64,000 nt of DNA from Alicyclobacillaceae bacterium I2511 (GCA_003584005.1 QXHL01000006.1:40511-104510), one strand, 5' to 3'. Positions 35,598-45,819 are shown, counted from the stretch's first letter. The notes: generated from the sequence alone by a model not told the origin. Made by a program: numbers and translations.

Positions 35598-35788
35598 GTC
35601 CTCCCCCTCTTCAATCCATGCCACCCACTGTTCCATGAACATTGGGTGTTGCTGCGGGAGGGCTGGTGTCTTCCATTGTCCCCCAGACAACACCTCACTG
35701 CGGGCCCGCCACCGCCTCCAGACACCGTTGACCGATGCCATTTAGCACCTCGGCCGTCTTGCCCGATTTCCCCTCGGTATGGGCAGAA
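35598..35788. other. Decayed sequence between the AKR remnant and the sugar isomerase gene
   Basis: No open gene. On the minus strand short stretches look formerly coding in different frames (AEVLNGIGQRCLEAVAG, then EVLSGGQWKTPALPQQHPMF), suggesting a broken reading frame, but no family was recognised. Confidence 0.35.
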
Positions 35789-36757
35789 CTAAGCCCACCA
35801 AATTTCACCAATCTTCTCGCGAATCAACTGTTTTTGCAGAAATGTCACCGCCTTGTTGAACCCCTCTTCCACGGACATCAGACTGTCTTCGTGTTCAATA
35901 CTGACCACTCCTTGATATCCGGACACCTGTAAAGCGCTGATGATGTCTCGCCAGGTTTGCTCCCCGTGGCCATATCCAACGGTCCGGAATATCCAGGAAC
36001 GATGCAGTTCATCTCGGTAGGTCTTGGTGTCCAGCACACCGTTTCTCCCCGTATTCTGGGGGTCAATTGCGGTGTCCTTGGCGTGAAAGTGAAACAAGGC
36101 TCCCGCCGCAGCCAGTTCCTTAATTCCCATGACCGGGTCCATCGCCTGCCAGAATAGATGGCTAGGGTCAAAGTTCACGCCAATGTTGTCCCCGCAGGCC
36201 GCACGCAGACGCAACAGGGTCTCGGTGTTGTAGACCACAAACCCAGGATGGGGTTCAATCGCCACCCTCACCCCATGGTCCCGTAAAAACCTGCTTTGCT
36301 CCTGCCAATAAGGAATGACTTTTTGCTCCCATTGCCAAGTCAGCACTTCCCCATACTCATCCGGCCACGGACAGGTAACCCAGGACGGATGCTGTGCCCC
36401 TTCCGAGTCTCCGGGACAGCCTGAGAAAGTAATCACCGTCTGCACTCCCAACTTTTCAGCCAACAGTACCGTGTTCACAAAGTCCTGGTGATCTTGCGCT
36501 GCTTTGGCGCGATTCGGGTGAATCGGGTTCCCATGACAACTCAGAGCACTTATCTCCAACCCTCGAGCCGCCACCGCATCGCGAAATTTCGTCACAGCGT
36601 CAGGTTGACTCAACAACGTCTCCGGATTGCAATGCGCCTTGCCGGGGAATCCACCACAACCAATTTCCACGGCATCCAATCCTGCAGCAGCAATTTTGTC
36701 CAAAACCTCGGAAAAAGGCTTGTCCGCAAACAACACCGCAAAAACACCCAGTTTCAA
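35789..36757 (-). CDS. Sugar phosphate isomerase/epimerase (TIM barrel)
   Basis: A 322-residue AP-endonuclease-2-type TIM barrel of the IolE/hexulose isomerase group. It begins LKLGVFAVLFADKPFSEVLDKIAAAGLDAVEIGCGG; metal ligands are likely in VAIEPHPGFVVYN, VNFDPSHLFWQ, LFHFHAKDT and VSIEHED. The TTG at 36755-36757 behind GAGGAG is the likely start; the ATG at 36796 has no ribosome binding site. It is the last gene of the arabinose-side cluster and, with the ThuA-like and Gfo/Idh neighbours, probably handles a modified sugar or inosose. The substrate is unknown. Confidence 0.8.
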   Translation of the reverse strand: MKLGVFAVLFADKPFSEVLDKIAAAGLDAVEIGCGGFPGKAHCNPETLLSQPDAVTKFRDAVAARGLEISALSCHGNPIHPNRAKAAQDHQDFVNTVLLAEKLGVQTVITFSGCPGDSEGAQHPSWVTCPWPDEYGEVLTWQWEQKVIPYWQEQSRFLRDHGVRVAIEPHPGFVVYNTETLLRLRAACGDNIGVNFDPSHLFWQAMDPVMGIKELAAAGALFHFHAKDTAIDPQNTGRNGVLDTKTYRDELHRSWIFRTVGYGHGEQTWRDIISALQVSGYQGVVSIEHEDSLMSVEEGFNKAVTFLQKQLIREKIGEIWWA

Positions 36758-36896
36758 GGAAATAGCTCCTCTCTCAGGTGAAAAATAAAATTTCATCCTT
36801 CATGACCACGTGCGCACCCTGCACACGTGGGAGCCAATCAATAACCCATAACCGTGGCAAATTTGCAAAAATCGTGTTCTCAGACCTCTTGGGCCG

Positions 36897-37625
36897 TTAA
36901 GAAAGATTCAGGGGCTCCAAGGGTTGCACGTTCCCACGCACAAATTTTGGCCCCCCGTGAGGTTTCGCCCATTCCACCGCGTTGCGCAATACCTGTTGCA
37001 CCTGCGGGTTGTGATACGTGGGATAAGTCTCATGCCCAGGTCGGAAGTAAAACACTCGACCCTTGCCACGGTAAAAGGTACAACCACTACGAAACACCTC
37101 ACCACCAGGAAACCAGCTGACAAACACCAACTCATCCGGAGTCGGGATATCGAAATGCTCTCCATACATTTCCTCATGTTCCAACTCCAAAAACTCTGGC
37201 AGTCCAGCCACAATGGGGTGAGCCGGATGAACCACCCATAGCCGTTCATGTTCGCCAACTTCCCGCCATTTCAGGTCACAAGACGTTCCCATCAGCCGTT
37301 TAAAAACTTTGGAGAAATGGCCCGAGTGCAGAACAATCAATCCCATTCCCTGCCAGACCCGTTGCACGACCGCTTCCACCACGGCGTCCTGCACCTCGCC
37401 ATGGGCCATGTGTCCCCACCAAAACAACACATCTGTGCTATCTAAAATTTCCTTGGACAAGCCATGCAAAGGTTCGTCCAAAGTTGCCGTGCGCACCGCG
37501 TAACCCGCCTCTCGCAATGGCTCGGCCAAGGCCGTATGAATTCCTTGCGGGTATACCCCCTGCACAGTTGGATCCGTCTTTTCATGGCGGAATTCATTCC
37601 AAATCGTCACTCTTGTCTGAGTCAA
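36897..37625 (-). CDS. ThuA-like (trehalose utilisation) family protein
   Basis: A 242-residue ThuA-domain protein with a class I glutamine amidotransferase-like fold. The [11 protein letters not shown] start, [33 protein letters not shown] and [17 protein letters not shown] blocks are typical. The TTG at 37623-37625 gives the usual family N-terminus; the frame is open up to 37709. ThuA proteins accompany sugar dehydrogenases and isomerases, and some take part in oxidising disaccharides to 3-keto forms. Its role here is inferred only from its neighbours. Confidence 0.8.
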   Translation of the reverse strand: MTQTRVTIWNEFRHEKTDPTVQGVYPQGIHTALAEPLREAGYAVRTATLDEPLHGLSKEILDSTDVLFWWGHMAHGEVQDAVVEAVVQRVWQGMGLIVLHSGHFSKVFKRLMGTSCDLKWREVGEHERLWVVHPAHPIVAGLPEFLELEHEEMYGEHFDIPTPDELVFVSWFPGGEVFRSGCTFYRGKGRVFYFRPGHETYPTYHNPQVQQVLRNAVEWAKPHGGPKFVRGNVQPLEPLNLS

Positions 37626-37771
37626 TGGTATCTCACTCCCAACATTGTGGACTGTCCCCCCGCGATGCGTTGCCAACTCTTGTTGCACCCTGGGGGACCG
37701 CTTCTCCATTTCACTCTGTACCTATCCACGCACTCATTCCTGTGAATCTTTGCAACAAAAGGTAATTCCAT

Positions 37772-38872
37772 TTAATTATCAAAATACACGGCCTTCCCCG
37801 TTTTTGCCGATTCGTAGATGGCCTCCAGAATTTCTGTCACCACCAGGGCTTCGCTCGCCATGACGAAGGGTTCCGTATCCTTTTGTACAGACTCAATCCA
37901 CCACTTTGCCTCTAAATCAGAAGCAGTAATTACCCCTGAACCGTCGTAAAAATCGACGCCTCCGGCCTCCAACTGAATCTTTTGGGTATACAAGCGTCCC
38001 AAACTCTCGCCATTGATCCGCAGTCCATCGAGCATGTCAGCTCCTGCCTCTGTCCCGCACAACACCGTCTGCGCTTCCCCCGTCTGCAGGGTGTTCAATG
38101 CCCAGCTTGACTCCAACACAATATTGCTCCCATTCTCCATGACCACAAAGCCAAAAGCAGAGTCCTCGACGGTAAACTGAGCCGGATCCCACGGGCCCCA
38201 GGCATTCGCGGAATTCGGCCGCGGCCCCAACTGATGATGGGTCACGCCTAAAACCACCCTGGGTTGATAGTTGTTCATCATCCAAAGAGTCAAATCCAGA
38301 GAATGTGTGCCAATGTCAATTAACGGACCGCCCCCCTGTTGCTCCTCATCCAGAAAAACTCCCCAAGTGGGCACCGCCCTTCTGCGTACTGCCAGTGCCT
38401 TTGCAAAATAGATATCTCCCAGGTCACCTCTCTGGCACGCTTCGTGCAGATACAGGCTATCTGAGCGGTAACGATTTTGGTAGCCAAGGGTCAATTTTCT
38501 CCCCGTTCGTCTCGCAGCCTCTAGCATTGCCCGAGCTTGTTGAGAAGTTTTCGCCATGGGTTTTTCACACATCACATGCTTGCCTGCTTCCAAAGCTGCC
38601 ACCGTAATTTCGGAATGAGAACTGTTGGGCGTCAGGACATGGACGACATCAATGCTGGAATCCGCCAACAATTCATGATAATTCGTATACACTTTCGCGC
38701 CCTGCAACCCAAAATTCATTGCGGCTTCACGCGCTCGCTCTTCAATCAAGTCACAAAATGCCACCATTTCCACTTGAGGCAACTTTTTGAGGCTTGGTAA
38801 GTGTTTTCCATTGGCAATTCCACCGCAACCAATGATGCCCACACGCACCATATCCAACTTTCCAAAACTCAT
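37772..38872 (-). CDS. Gfo/Idh/MocA-family oxidoreductase
   Basis: A 366-residue NAD(P)-dependent sugar dehydrogenase. The Rossmann motif VGIIGCGGIANGKHLPSL is at the N-terminus, followed by the CEKPMAKT lysine motif and, in the C-terminal domain, GGGPLIDIGTHSLDLTLWMM with the catalytic His. GGGAGG lies before the ATG. Members oxidise sugars, inositols or sugar acids; together with the ThuA-like protein and the isomerase it forms a small oxidative-sugar module. Confidence 0.88.
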   Translation of the reverse strand: MSFGKLDMVRVGIIGCGGIANGKHLPSLKKLPQVEMVAFCDLIEERAREAAMNFGLQGAKVYTNYHELLADSSIDVVHVLTPNSSHSEITVAALEAGKHVMCEKPMAKTSQQARAMLEAARRTGRKLTLGYQNRYRSDSLYLHEACQRGDLGDIYFAKALAVRRRAVPTWGVFLDEEQQGGGPLIDIGTHSLDLTLWMMNNYQPRVVLGVTHHQLGPRPNSANAWGPWDPAQFTVEDSAFGFVVMENGSNIVLESSWALNTLQTGEAQTVLCGTEAGADMLDGLRINGESLGRLYTQKIQLEAGGVDFYDGSGVITASDLEAKWWIESVQKDTEPFVMASEALVVTEILEAIYESAKTGKAVYFDN

Positions 38873-38887
38873 TCATGACTACCTCCC

Positions 38888-40069
38888 TCAATCAAAACAA
38901 GCTTCATAGAGGGACACCACTTCTTCATGGGACAGCGGGTAAGGATCCACGTGAAACAACCCGCCCATCGTTTCCCTGGCATTGTGGGCCAGCCTCTCTG
39001 CCTCTTCTTTTTGCACCCCAAAATCCGCCAATCTTAAATGTTCCATTCCAATCTTCTGGATTAATTTCTTGAGACCTGTGATAAAGGCGTATGCCTGCTC
39101 CATTTCGTTGCCTTCCACCTTTTCTCCCATGGCTTCGGCGAGGGCGATGAAGCGATTAGGGGACTTCGATGCCATGAACGTAAAGTAGGGCACCGAAAGA
39201 GAGATTAATCCCGCACCGTGAGGCAATTCAGGGTGATAGGCGCTGGCCGCATGCTCCATGGAGTGGTGTGATATGCAAGAAGATAAAGATTCGACAATCC
39301 CGGCAGCCGTATTCGCCCAAGCAACCTCTGTACGCGCCTGCAAATTTTGTCCGTCGTTCACAGCAACAGAAAGAAACTGAGTAATCCTCCGTACGGCATC
39401 CAACGCATGCACATCACTGGCCGGTTGGTGCACATTCGCCAGATACCCTTCCACCGCGTGAAAAAACGCGTCCATTCCCTGGTAAGCGGTCCACTGCGGT
39501 GGAACACTGCGCATCAATTCCGGATCTACAATTGACAATGTCGGAAACGTGTATTGGCATCCAAAGCCAATCTTTTCTTGAGTATCCGAATGAGTGATGA
39601 CCGTCCAAGGATCCGCTTCCGTCCCGGTTCCCGCCGTGGTGGTGATGGCCACAATCGGCAAGGCTCCGTTCTTTACCTCTTTGCCTTGCCCACTGCCGCC
39701 GACAATATAATCCCAATATTCTCCGGGGTTTTTCGCCATGACCGCAATGCTTTTTGCGGAATCAATGGAACTGCCTCCCCCAAGGCCAATCACAAAGTCA
39801 CACTGGTTCTCTCTGGCGACTTGTGCCCCTTCCTCCACGTGGTCAGAAATGGGGTTGGGTATGATTTTGTCAAAAACCACAGACTCAATCTTTCTTTCCT
39901 TTAAATACGCTCTTACCCGATCCAAATAGCCCAAGGTCTTCATAGATTTTCCCGAACTCGTTACAATAAGCGCTTTTTCTCCAGGTAGGTCCAGATGGGC
40001 CAGTTCCCGCAATGTTCCTGGGCCAAACACGATCTGTGTAGGCATAAAATAGGTAAATTGATATGTCAT
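38888..40069 (-). CDS. Iron-containing (type III) alcohol dehydrogenase
   Basis: A 393-residue Fe-ADH family protein. It has the GGGSSIDSAKSIAVM nucleotide loop, TTAGTGTEADPWTVI, and the metal site HHSMEHAASAYHPELPHGAGL near residues 260-285. The ATG behind GGAGG (8 bases) was chosen over one 6 codons earlier. It may reduce an aldehyde such as glycolaldehyde or lactaldehyde formed from sugar breakdown; the context does not settle the substrate. Confidence 0.88.
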   Translation of the reverse strand: MTYQFTYFMPTQIVFGPGTLRELAHLDLPGEKALIVTSSGKSMKTLGYLDRVRAYLKERKIESVVFDKIIPNPISDHVEEGAQVARENQCDFVIGLGGGSSIDSAKSIAVMAKNPGEYWDYIVGGSGQGKEVKNGALPIVAITTTAGTGTEADPWTVITHSDTQEKIGFGCQYTFPTLSIVDPELMRSVPPQWTAYQGMDAFFHAVEGYLANVHQPASDVHALDAVRRITQFLSVAVNDGQNLQARTEVAWANTAAGIVESLSSCISHHSMEHAASAYHPELPHGAGLISLSVPYFTFMASKSPNRFIALAEAMGEKVEGNEMEQAYAFITGLKKLIQKIGMEHLRLADFGVQKEEAERLAHNARETMGGLFHVDPYPLSHEEVVSLYEACFD

Positions 40070-40175
40070 CGGGACATCCTCCTTCATTTATGAAGACATT
40101 CCCCAAAGGGTGATTCATACTCCTCCGAGTCTGTTTCCGGGTCAAATCAAGGGACAGGAGTACCACATCATTGAT

Positions 40176-40189
40176 TGTAAACGTAAGCA
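40176..40189. promoter_or_regulatory. cre-like catabolite control site
   Basis: TGTAAACGTAAGCA matches the cre consensus TGWAARCGYTWNCW with one mismatch. It lies about 110 bases upstream of the alcohol dehydrogenase gene in the 311-base gap after araA. Two GAATTC palindromes (40192-40213) sit next to it. Confidence 0.5.
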
Positions 40190-40380
40190 ACGAATTCCGT
40201 AAGTAGTGAATTCAATTAAACATTGTTTCACAGAATAAATCTCCTTACTAAATAGAAGCTGCAGAACATATCCGATTTCTAACGGAGAAAAGCCTTACCA
40301 CCGCTCGCAAATTTAAATAAGGCCCGCCACAAATTCCGTCCCTTGCAAAATTTTTCCGATAAAATGGGTGAAATACGTCC

Positions 40381-41856
40381 TCAACGCCACGCAGCATTCC
40401 CCCAACGCAGTTCATTGCGCAATTGGCGAATGGATGTGTCTTTGTCAATCACTACACATTCCACACCCACCATTTCCGCCCAGTCCTGCAACTGTTCTGT
40501 GGTGACATTATACGAGAACACGGTGTGATGCGCCCCACCCGCATAAATCCACGCCTCGGCAGCCTCCTGCAGGGTGGGTTGTGGTCGCCATAAGACCCGT
40601 GCCACCGGCAACTGGGGCATCTCATGCTGTGGTTCCACAGCTTCCACTTCATTGACAACAAGCCGAAAACGAGAGCCCAAATCCACCAACGCGGCACAGA
40701 CCGCTGGACCGGGACGTCCGTTAAAGACCATGCGGGCAGGGTCCGCTTTAGCGCCGATGGACAGCGGGTGCACCTCAATCCGAGGACGTGTAGCGGCGAT
40801 TGTGGGACATACCTCAAGCATATGCGCTCCTAGAATGCGTTCATTTCCTGGTTCCAAATGGTAGGTGTAGTCTTCCATGAAGGAAGTCCCTTTGAATCCG
40901 GCCATTACCTTCATCACTCGTAACAGAGCCGCTGTCTTCCAATCCCCTTCGGCTCCAAACCCAAATCCAGACTCCATCAACCGCTGCACCGCCAACCCTG
41001 GAAGTTGGTCTAGTCCGTGCAGGTCTTCAAACGTAGTGGTGAACGCGTTGAACCCCCCGGAGTCAAGAAAGCGCCGCATTCCGAGTTCAATTCTCGCTTG
41101 GCCCCGGACAGATTCAAAAGAACTAGTGTCCCGCCACACCCCATCTGGAATCTCATATCGAGTCGCATATTCATCCAATACCGCCGTTACGTCGTCCTCA
41201 GAAATTTCCTGCACCGTTTGCACCAAGTCACCCATTCCATAGCCGCTCACCGACCACCCCAGGCGAATCTGAGCCTCCACCTTATCCCCCTCGGTAACCG
41301 CTACCTCACGCATATTGTCGCCAAAGCGCGCCACTTTCACTTGCTGACTCTCCACCACTCCTACCGCTGTGCGCATCCACAGACCCAGCCGACGTTGTAA
41401 GGACGGATTGGACCAATGCCCTGCAATCACCTTTCTGGCGATATTCATCCGTGTCGCCAGAAATCCATACTCGCGGTCTCCATGCGCAGATTGATTGAGA
41501 TTCATAAAGTCCATATCAAGGGTCTCCCAGGGAATGTCTCGATGGAACTGGGTATGCAGATGGAGCAACGGTTTATTCAATGTGGTCAAGCCAGAAATCC
41601 ACATTTTAGCCGGTGAAAAAGTGTGCATCCATGTCACTACACCCGCACAATCCCCGTCCACATTTGCAGCCACCAGTAACTGCCGAATCTCCTCCGCTGT
41701 GGTGGCAATCGGCTTTAAGTCGATGGGAAAGGGAATCTGCTCACTTTCGTTGAGATGTGTGACAATGGCTCGTGCATGCTCCTTTACTTGGGCAAGGACC
41801 TGCGGTCCATAAAGGTGTTGACTGCCACAGATAAACCAGAACCGATACGATTTCAT
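40381..41856 (-). CDS. araA: L-arabinose isomerase
   Basis: A 491-residue full-length AraA, converting L-arabinose to L-ribulose. Typical segments are the N-terminal FICGSQHLYGPQVL, GVVTWMHTFSPAKMWISGL, NLNQSAHGDREYGF, GDWKTAALLRVMKVM and TSFMEDYTYH with conserved Glu/His metal ligands, and GGAHHTVFSYN near the C-terminus. AAGGGAG lies before the ATG. Last enzyme gene of the ara operon here. Confidence 0.96.
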   Translation of the reverse strand: MKSYRFWFICGSQHLYGPQVLAQVKEHARAIVTHLNESEQIPFPIDLKPIATTAEEIRQLLVAANVDGDCAGVVTWMHTFSPAKMWISGLTTLNKPLLHLHTQFHRDIPWETLDMDFMNLNQSAHGDREYGFLATRMNIARKVIAGHWSNPSLQRRLGLWMRTAVGVVESQQVKVARFGDNMREVAVTEGDKVEAQIRLGWSVSGYGMGDLVQTVQEISEDDVTAVLDEYATRYEIPDGVWRDTSSFESVRGQARIELGMRRFLDSGGFNAFTTTFEDLHGLDQLPGLAVQRLMESGFGFGAEGDWKTAALLRVMKVMAGFKGTSFMEDYTYHLEPGNERILGAHMLEVCPTIAATRPRIEVHPLSIGAKADPARMVFNGRPGPAVCAALVDLGSRFRLVVNEVEAVEPQHEMPQLPVARVLWRPQPTLQEAAEAWIYAGGAHHTVFSYNVTTEQLQDWAEMVGVECVVIDKDTSIRQLRNELRWGNAAWR

Positions 41857-41985
41857 TGCGTTGAATCTCCCTTCACAGAATTGCTTCTATATCTGAGCTT
41901 CCATTAGGTACAAAATCAAGAACGAAATCAACTCCCTTCGTCACATCGGACAAGTGCGGGTCCGGACGCCCCTCCTCTATGCAGG

Positions 41986-43338
41986 TTAGGGTTGAACAGC
42001 GGTCTGGAGAACCGTGCCGATGGCCTGCTCCAACATGCCCTGCCCTGCCAGAAAATCAAACACCGTATATCGGGATCGTAAAAATCGTGCTTGACGAAAG
42101 GTCTGTGCCAGCATCTCGGCATTCAAGTGCAACTGATTCAGGTCCGCGTTGTCCTGCAACCCCGGTTGAATTCCCATTGTAACCAGCCCCTGAACAACCT
42201 CCCTTAGCAGTTCCAAGTCTTGCTTCAACCACTGCTTCAAAGCTGTCGGATTGTTGTGAAAGGCCAGACTTTGTGCCCTCAAAAAGTCGGATTTCTCCTG
42301 TTGTGCGGCCAAGACCACAGGGGCCATTGGACCAAATTCAGAGGTCACACTGTTCTCCCACTCCATCCCCAACCACGGCAAATCTGGCTGCCGCCAAGTC
42401 GGTAAACGCAGTGCGAAATCGTAAAAACGATCCATCCAATGGGTGGCAAACCCTACCTGCAGGCCGTGCAAGGTATGGGGTCTCTGACCTTCATAAGCAA
42501 TAAAATCCCAGTAATGTGAACAATGGTGCTCACTTCCACTGGCAGGCCGGGAATTGCCCACCATTGCCATGGCCATCCCGGAATTAACCAGCCCCTGGAA
42601 AAGATCAACCACGGACGACGAATCCCGTACCCTGAGTTTCTGGACCTTGGCCACCACGGTTGCAAGCGACTGGCGAACCCCGGCGTACACCACTGGGCAA
42701 AAATATTCTCCATATAGAAAGTGAGCCAGTTTCCAGTCCATCAATGAAATCGCCTTTCCCGCCAAATCCCCAAACCCTGCCTGCAGCAATTCCCCAGGGG
42801 CCGCCTGCAGAACAGACGGTGCACTGAAAATAGCGAGCGGAGCTTGGGCGGGCGTTGTCACCTTCAAGCCTGAAAACTGCATCGCGGCCACACTGGATGC
42901 ATATCCGTCCATGGAGGGCGCCGTCGCCACGGAGACGTAGGGTAATCCGGCGGCATCACTGGTGTAGCGCACGATATCATTGATAACCCCGCTACCCACC
43001 GCCACTAGGCCGTTTGGATCTACCTGTGTCATGCGGCCTTGAACCCGACTCACCGCAGCCTCGTCAGGCAGAAGACCCTTGGCGTTCTCGAATACCTCTG
43101 TTTCCACTTGAAGACCGACCGACCGCAGTTCTTGAACCACCCAGCCGCCCGCAGCTGCATAGGTATGGATATCTGCCACCAGGAAGATGCGTTGCCAGCC
43201 CTGCTGCAAAGCCCATTCTACAAGCCGCTGTGGCAAGGATTCGTCTACCCACACCACGGATTTAGGCAGCGGGTGGTGTCGACCACAGACACAGGGTTTG
43301 CTCTGTTCCGTTTGGCTTTGTTCTGTTTTACTTCCCAT
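41986..43338 (-). CDS. egsA: sn-glycerol-1-phosphate dehydrogenase (AraM/EgsA family)
   Basis: A 450-residue Fe-ADH-superfamily protein of the AraM/EgsA type. VGSGVINDIVRYTSDAAGLPYVSVATAPSMDGYASSVAAM is diagnostic, and metal ligands are in SGSEHHCSHYWDF. In Bacillus subtilis AraM sits in the ara operon and makes glycerol-1-phosphate for heptaprenylglyceryl phosphate. Here too it lies inside the ara operon, between araD and araA. It is about 55 residues longer than AraM, with an N-terminal CVCGRHH segment containing a Cys-x-Cys. Confidence 0.9.
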   Translation of the reverse strand: MGSKTEQSQTEQSKPCVCGRHHPLPKSVVWVDESLPQRLVEWALQQGWQRIFLVADIHTYAAAGGWVVQELRSVGLQVETEVFENAKGLLPDEAAVSRVQGRMTQVDPNGLVAVGSGVINDIVRYTSDAAGLPYVSVATAPSMDGYASSVAAMQFSGLKVTTPAQAPLAIFSAPSVLQAAPGELLQAGFGDLAGKAISLMDWKLAHFLYGEYFCPVVYAGVRQSLATVVAKVQKLRVRDSSSVVDLFQGLVNSGMAMAMVGNSRPASGSEHHCSHYWDFIAYEGQRPHTLHGLQVGFATHWMDRFYDFALRLPTWRQPDLPWLGMEWENSVTSEFGPMAPVVLAAQQEKSDFLRAQSLAFHNNPTALKQWLKQDLELLREVVQGLVTMGIQPGLQDNADLNQLHLNAEMLAQTFRQARFLRSRYTVFDFLAGQGMLEQAIGTVLQTAVQP

Positions 43339-43373
43339 GTTTTGCCCCCACTCCAGCTCAGTTCACTGCTGCC

Positions 43374-44081
43374 TCAATCCACTGCTGAAGCTGAACTCTG
43401 CCCGTAATAAGCCTCACTCCCGTGCTTACGCAGAAAGTGGCGGTCCAATAAAATTTGAGCAATGGATGCAGCCTGGGGATTCAAGTTCAAGGTGTGATAG
43501 GCGAGACGAGCCACTTCCTCTAGCACAACAGCGTTGTGCACAGCCTGCTGAGGATTTTTTCCCCAGCAAAACGGTCCATGATTTTTCACCAGCATGCCCG
43601 GGACGTCCATCACCCTATGGTTCATCAGTGTTTCAATCATCACATGGGCTGTTTCAATTTCATACGCTCCACCCACCTCAGGGTGGGTCATCTCTCGCGT
43701 ACACGGAATTTCCCCGTAGAAATCGTCGGCGTGTGTGGTCCCCAAAACTGGAATATTCCTGCCTGCCTGTGCCCAGACTGTGGCCCAGTGTGAATGGGTA
43801 TGCACAATCCCACCGATTTCCGGAAATTCACGGTACAACCGCAGATGTGTCGGCGTATCTGAAGAAGGATTCAAATCCCCCTCTAATCGTTTCCCATCTA
43901 GGTCTAACACCACCATGTCCTCTGGCTGCAAGTCTTCATACGGAACTCCGCTGGGTTTAATCACCATGCATCTATGATCACGGTCGACGCCGCTCACATT
44001 TCCCCAGGTAAATGTGACCAAGTGCTGTTTTGGCAAAGCCAAATTAGCTTGCCAAACAGCACGTTTCAATTCCTCAAACAC
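43374..44081 (-). CDS. araD: L-ribulose-5-phosphate 4-epimerase
   Basis: A 235-residue class II aldolase-type epimerase producing D-xylulose 5-phosphate. It has FTWGNVSGVDR, IKPSGVPYEDL, the zinc-site HTHSHWATVWAQ with histidines spaced as in AraD, and the C-terminal LLDRHFLRKHGSEAYYGQ typical of the family. The GTG start is preceded by GAGGAGG. Confidence 0.95.
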   Translation of the reverse strand: MFEELKRAVWQANLALPKQHLVTFTWGNVSGVDRDHRCMVIKPSGVPYEDLQPEDMVVLDLDGKRLEGDLNPSSDTPTHLRLYREFPEIGGIVHTHSHWATVWAQAGRNIPVLGTTHADDFYGEIPCTREMTHPEVGGAYEIETAHVMIETLMNHRVMDVPGMLVKNHGPFCWGKNPQQAVHNAVVLEEVARLAYHTLNLNPQAASIAQILLDRHFLRKHGSEAYYGQSSASAVD

Positions 44082-44136
44082 AGCGACAACCTCCTCTGTC
44101 TACTCATTAGTTCCTTGTTAATCACTAACGATGTGC

Positions 44137-45819
44137 TTACACATTGTCCGGTGTGCTGGACCAAACCTCCCGACGCAAGTCCTTGAGTTCGTGTAGCAAC
44201 CCCGCCTGTTGCTCCCCCAACAACCCATACAGATTGCGATAAACGGCATACAATCGCCTGTACGCCTGCTGCACCGTTGAGACGGGCGTGTATTCCGCTT
44301 GCAACAGGGGCCGAAGACGTTCGCTTGCCTCCGAAATTGTTGCAACCCCCCCCACCTCTGACCCAGCTGCCACCGCACCAAATAAGGCTGCCCCGCGCGC
44401 CGGAACTTCTTGCGAATCATACACTCGTACAGGCAACCCACAGACATCCGCATAGATTTGCATCAGCAACGGGCTTTTCCATGCAATTCCACCCGTAGCA
44501 ATGAGTTCCTGCAAGGGAATCCCGTGTTCCACAAAGTTTTCAAGGATTCGTTTGGTGCCAAAAGCAATAGACTCTAATAAAGCCCGGTAAATTTCCGCGG
44601 GTGTAGTGGTAAGGGAAATCCCAAACAGCACCCCAGACAAATCCGCGTCACCTAAAATGCTGCGGTTGCCATTCCACCAGTCCAGTGCAATTAGACCGGA
44701 GCTCCCTGGCTGAATTTCCACTGCACGTTGTTCCAGATATTCATAAATGGATAGGCCCAATTCTTGTGCAAAACGATGATATTCCGCTGGAACCGCCTGT
44801 TCCACATACCAGGCCAACATATCCCCAACTGCAGCCTGACCTGCCTCGTAGCCGTACAAACCCGGCAAAATTCCATCCTTCACCACACCCGTGATACCGG
44901 GCAAGCGAACTTCTAGCTCCGTCAAGGTCAAATGACAAATGGACGTCCCCACCACCATCACGAGAGAGCCTGGTGTATTCACCCCCAGTCCCGGAACGCT
45001 TACGTGGGCATCTACATTTCCCACTGCCACGGCCACCGTAGCGGGCAAACCAAGAGAGTCTGCCAACTCTGGGCGCAAATACCCAGCCCGTGTGCCCAAG
45101 GGATAGAACCGAGTCCCAAGTTTCTCTTCAGGATACACAAACTCAGAATTTATTTGTTGGAAAAATTCCCTTCCCGGAAGTCCACCTTCCTCGGACCACA
45201 TCGCCTTATACCCAGCGGTACAGGAATTCCGTCTTTCCATCCCAGTCAAGTACCAGACCACCCAGTCTGTCGCTTCGACAAAGGCATCCGTGGCCTCATA
45301 GAGTTCTCGGTCCTCTTCATACATTTCAATAAGTTTAGGAAAGTACCATTCTGAAGATATTTTTCCACCATACCGTGAAAGAAACGGGGCCCCCAAGTTA
45401 CTTGCCACCCCGTTAATTTTATCCGCAATCGGTTGCGCCGCATGATGCTTCCACAACTTCACCCAAGCATGGGGACGAAGTTTGAATTCTGATAACTTAC
45501 ATAGGGGCGTTCCGTCACTTTTCACAGGAAGGACCGTACAAGACGTAAAATCAATCCCCAACCCAATCACTTGCTCAGGCCGAACGTGCGCCTTCCGCAG
45601 TGCCTCCGGAATGCCTTGTTCTAAAACGTCAATGTAATCGGACGGGTCCTGCAGCGCCCAGTCCGGTGGTAATTTTTCTCCGGAAGTGTAGAGGGTATCA
45701 TCCATCACCCCATGAGAATACGCAACCACGGTCGAGTCGGACTCTTCACCCGTATCAAGATTGAGAATTACTATACGCCCAGACTCTGTACCAAAATCTA
45801 CGCCGATTGAATAAGTCAT
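44137..45819 (-). CDS. araB: L-ribulokinase
   Basis: A 560-residue FGGY-family kinase phosphorylating L-ribulose. N-terminal YSIGVDFGTESGRIVIL, GIDFTSCTVLPV, a GNVDAHVSVPGLGV segment and the C-terminal LIATGGIAWKSPLLMQIYADV with PARGAALFGA identify it as AraB. The ATG at 45817-45819 follows GGAGG by 7 bases; the longer frame to 45855 has none. Confidence 0.95.
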   Translation of the reverse strand: MTYSIGVDFGTESGRIVILNLDTGEESDSTVVAYSHGVMDDTLYTSGEKLPPDWALQDPSDYIDVLEQGIPEALRKAHVRPEQVIGLGIDFTSCTVLPVKSDGTPLCKLSEFKLRPHAWVKLWKHHAAQPIADKINGVASNLGAPFLSRYGGKISSEWYFPKLIEMYEEDRELYEATDAFVEATDWVVWYLTGMERRNSCTAGYKAMWSEEGGLPGREFFQQINSEFVYPEEKLGTRFYPLGTRAGYLRPELADSLGLPATVAVAVGNVDAHVSVPGLGVNTPGSLVMVVGTSICHLTLTELEVRLPGITGVVKDGILPGLYGYEAGQAAVGDMLAWYVEQAVPAEYHRFAQELGLSIYEYLEQRAVEIQPGSSGLIALDWWNGNRSILGDADLSGVLFGISLTTTPAEIYRALLESIAFGTKRILENFVEHGIPLQELIATGGIAWKSPLLMQIYADVCGLPVRVYDSQEVPARGAALFGAVAAGSEVGGVATISEASERLRPLLQAEYTPVSTVQQAYRRLYAVYRNLYGLLGEQQAGLLHELKDLRREVWSSTPDNV

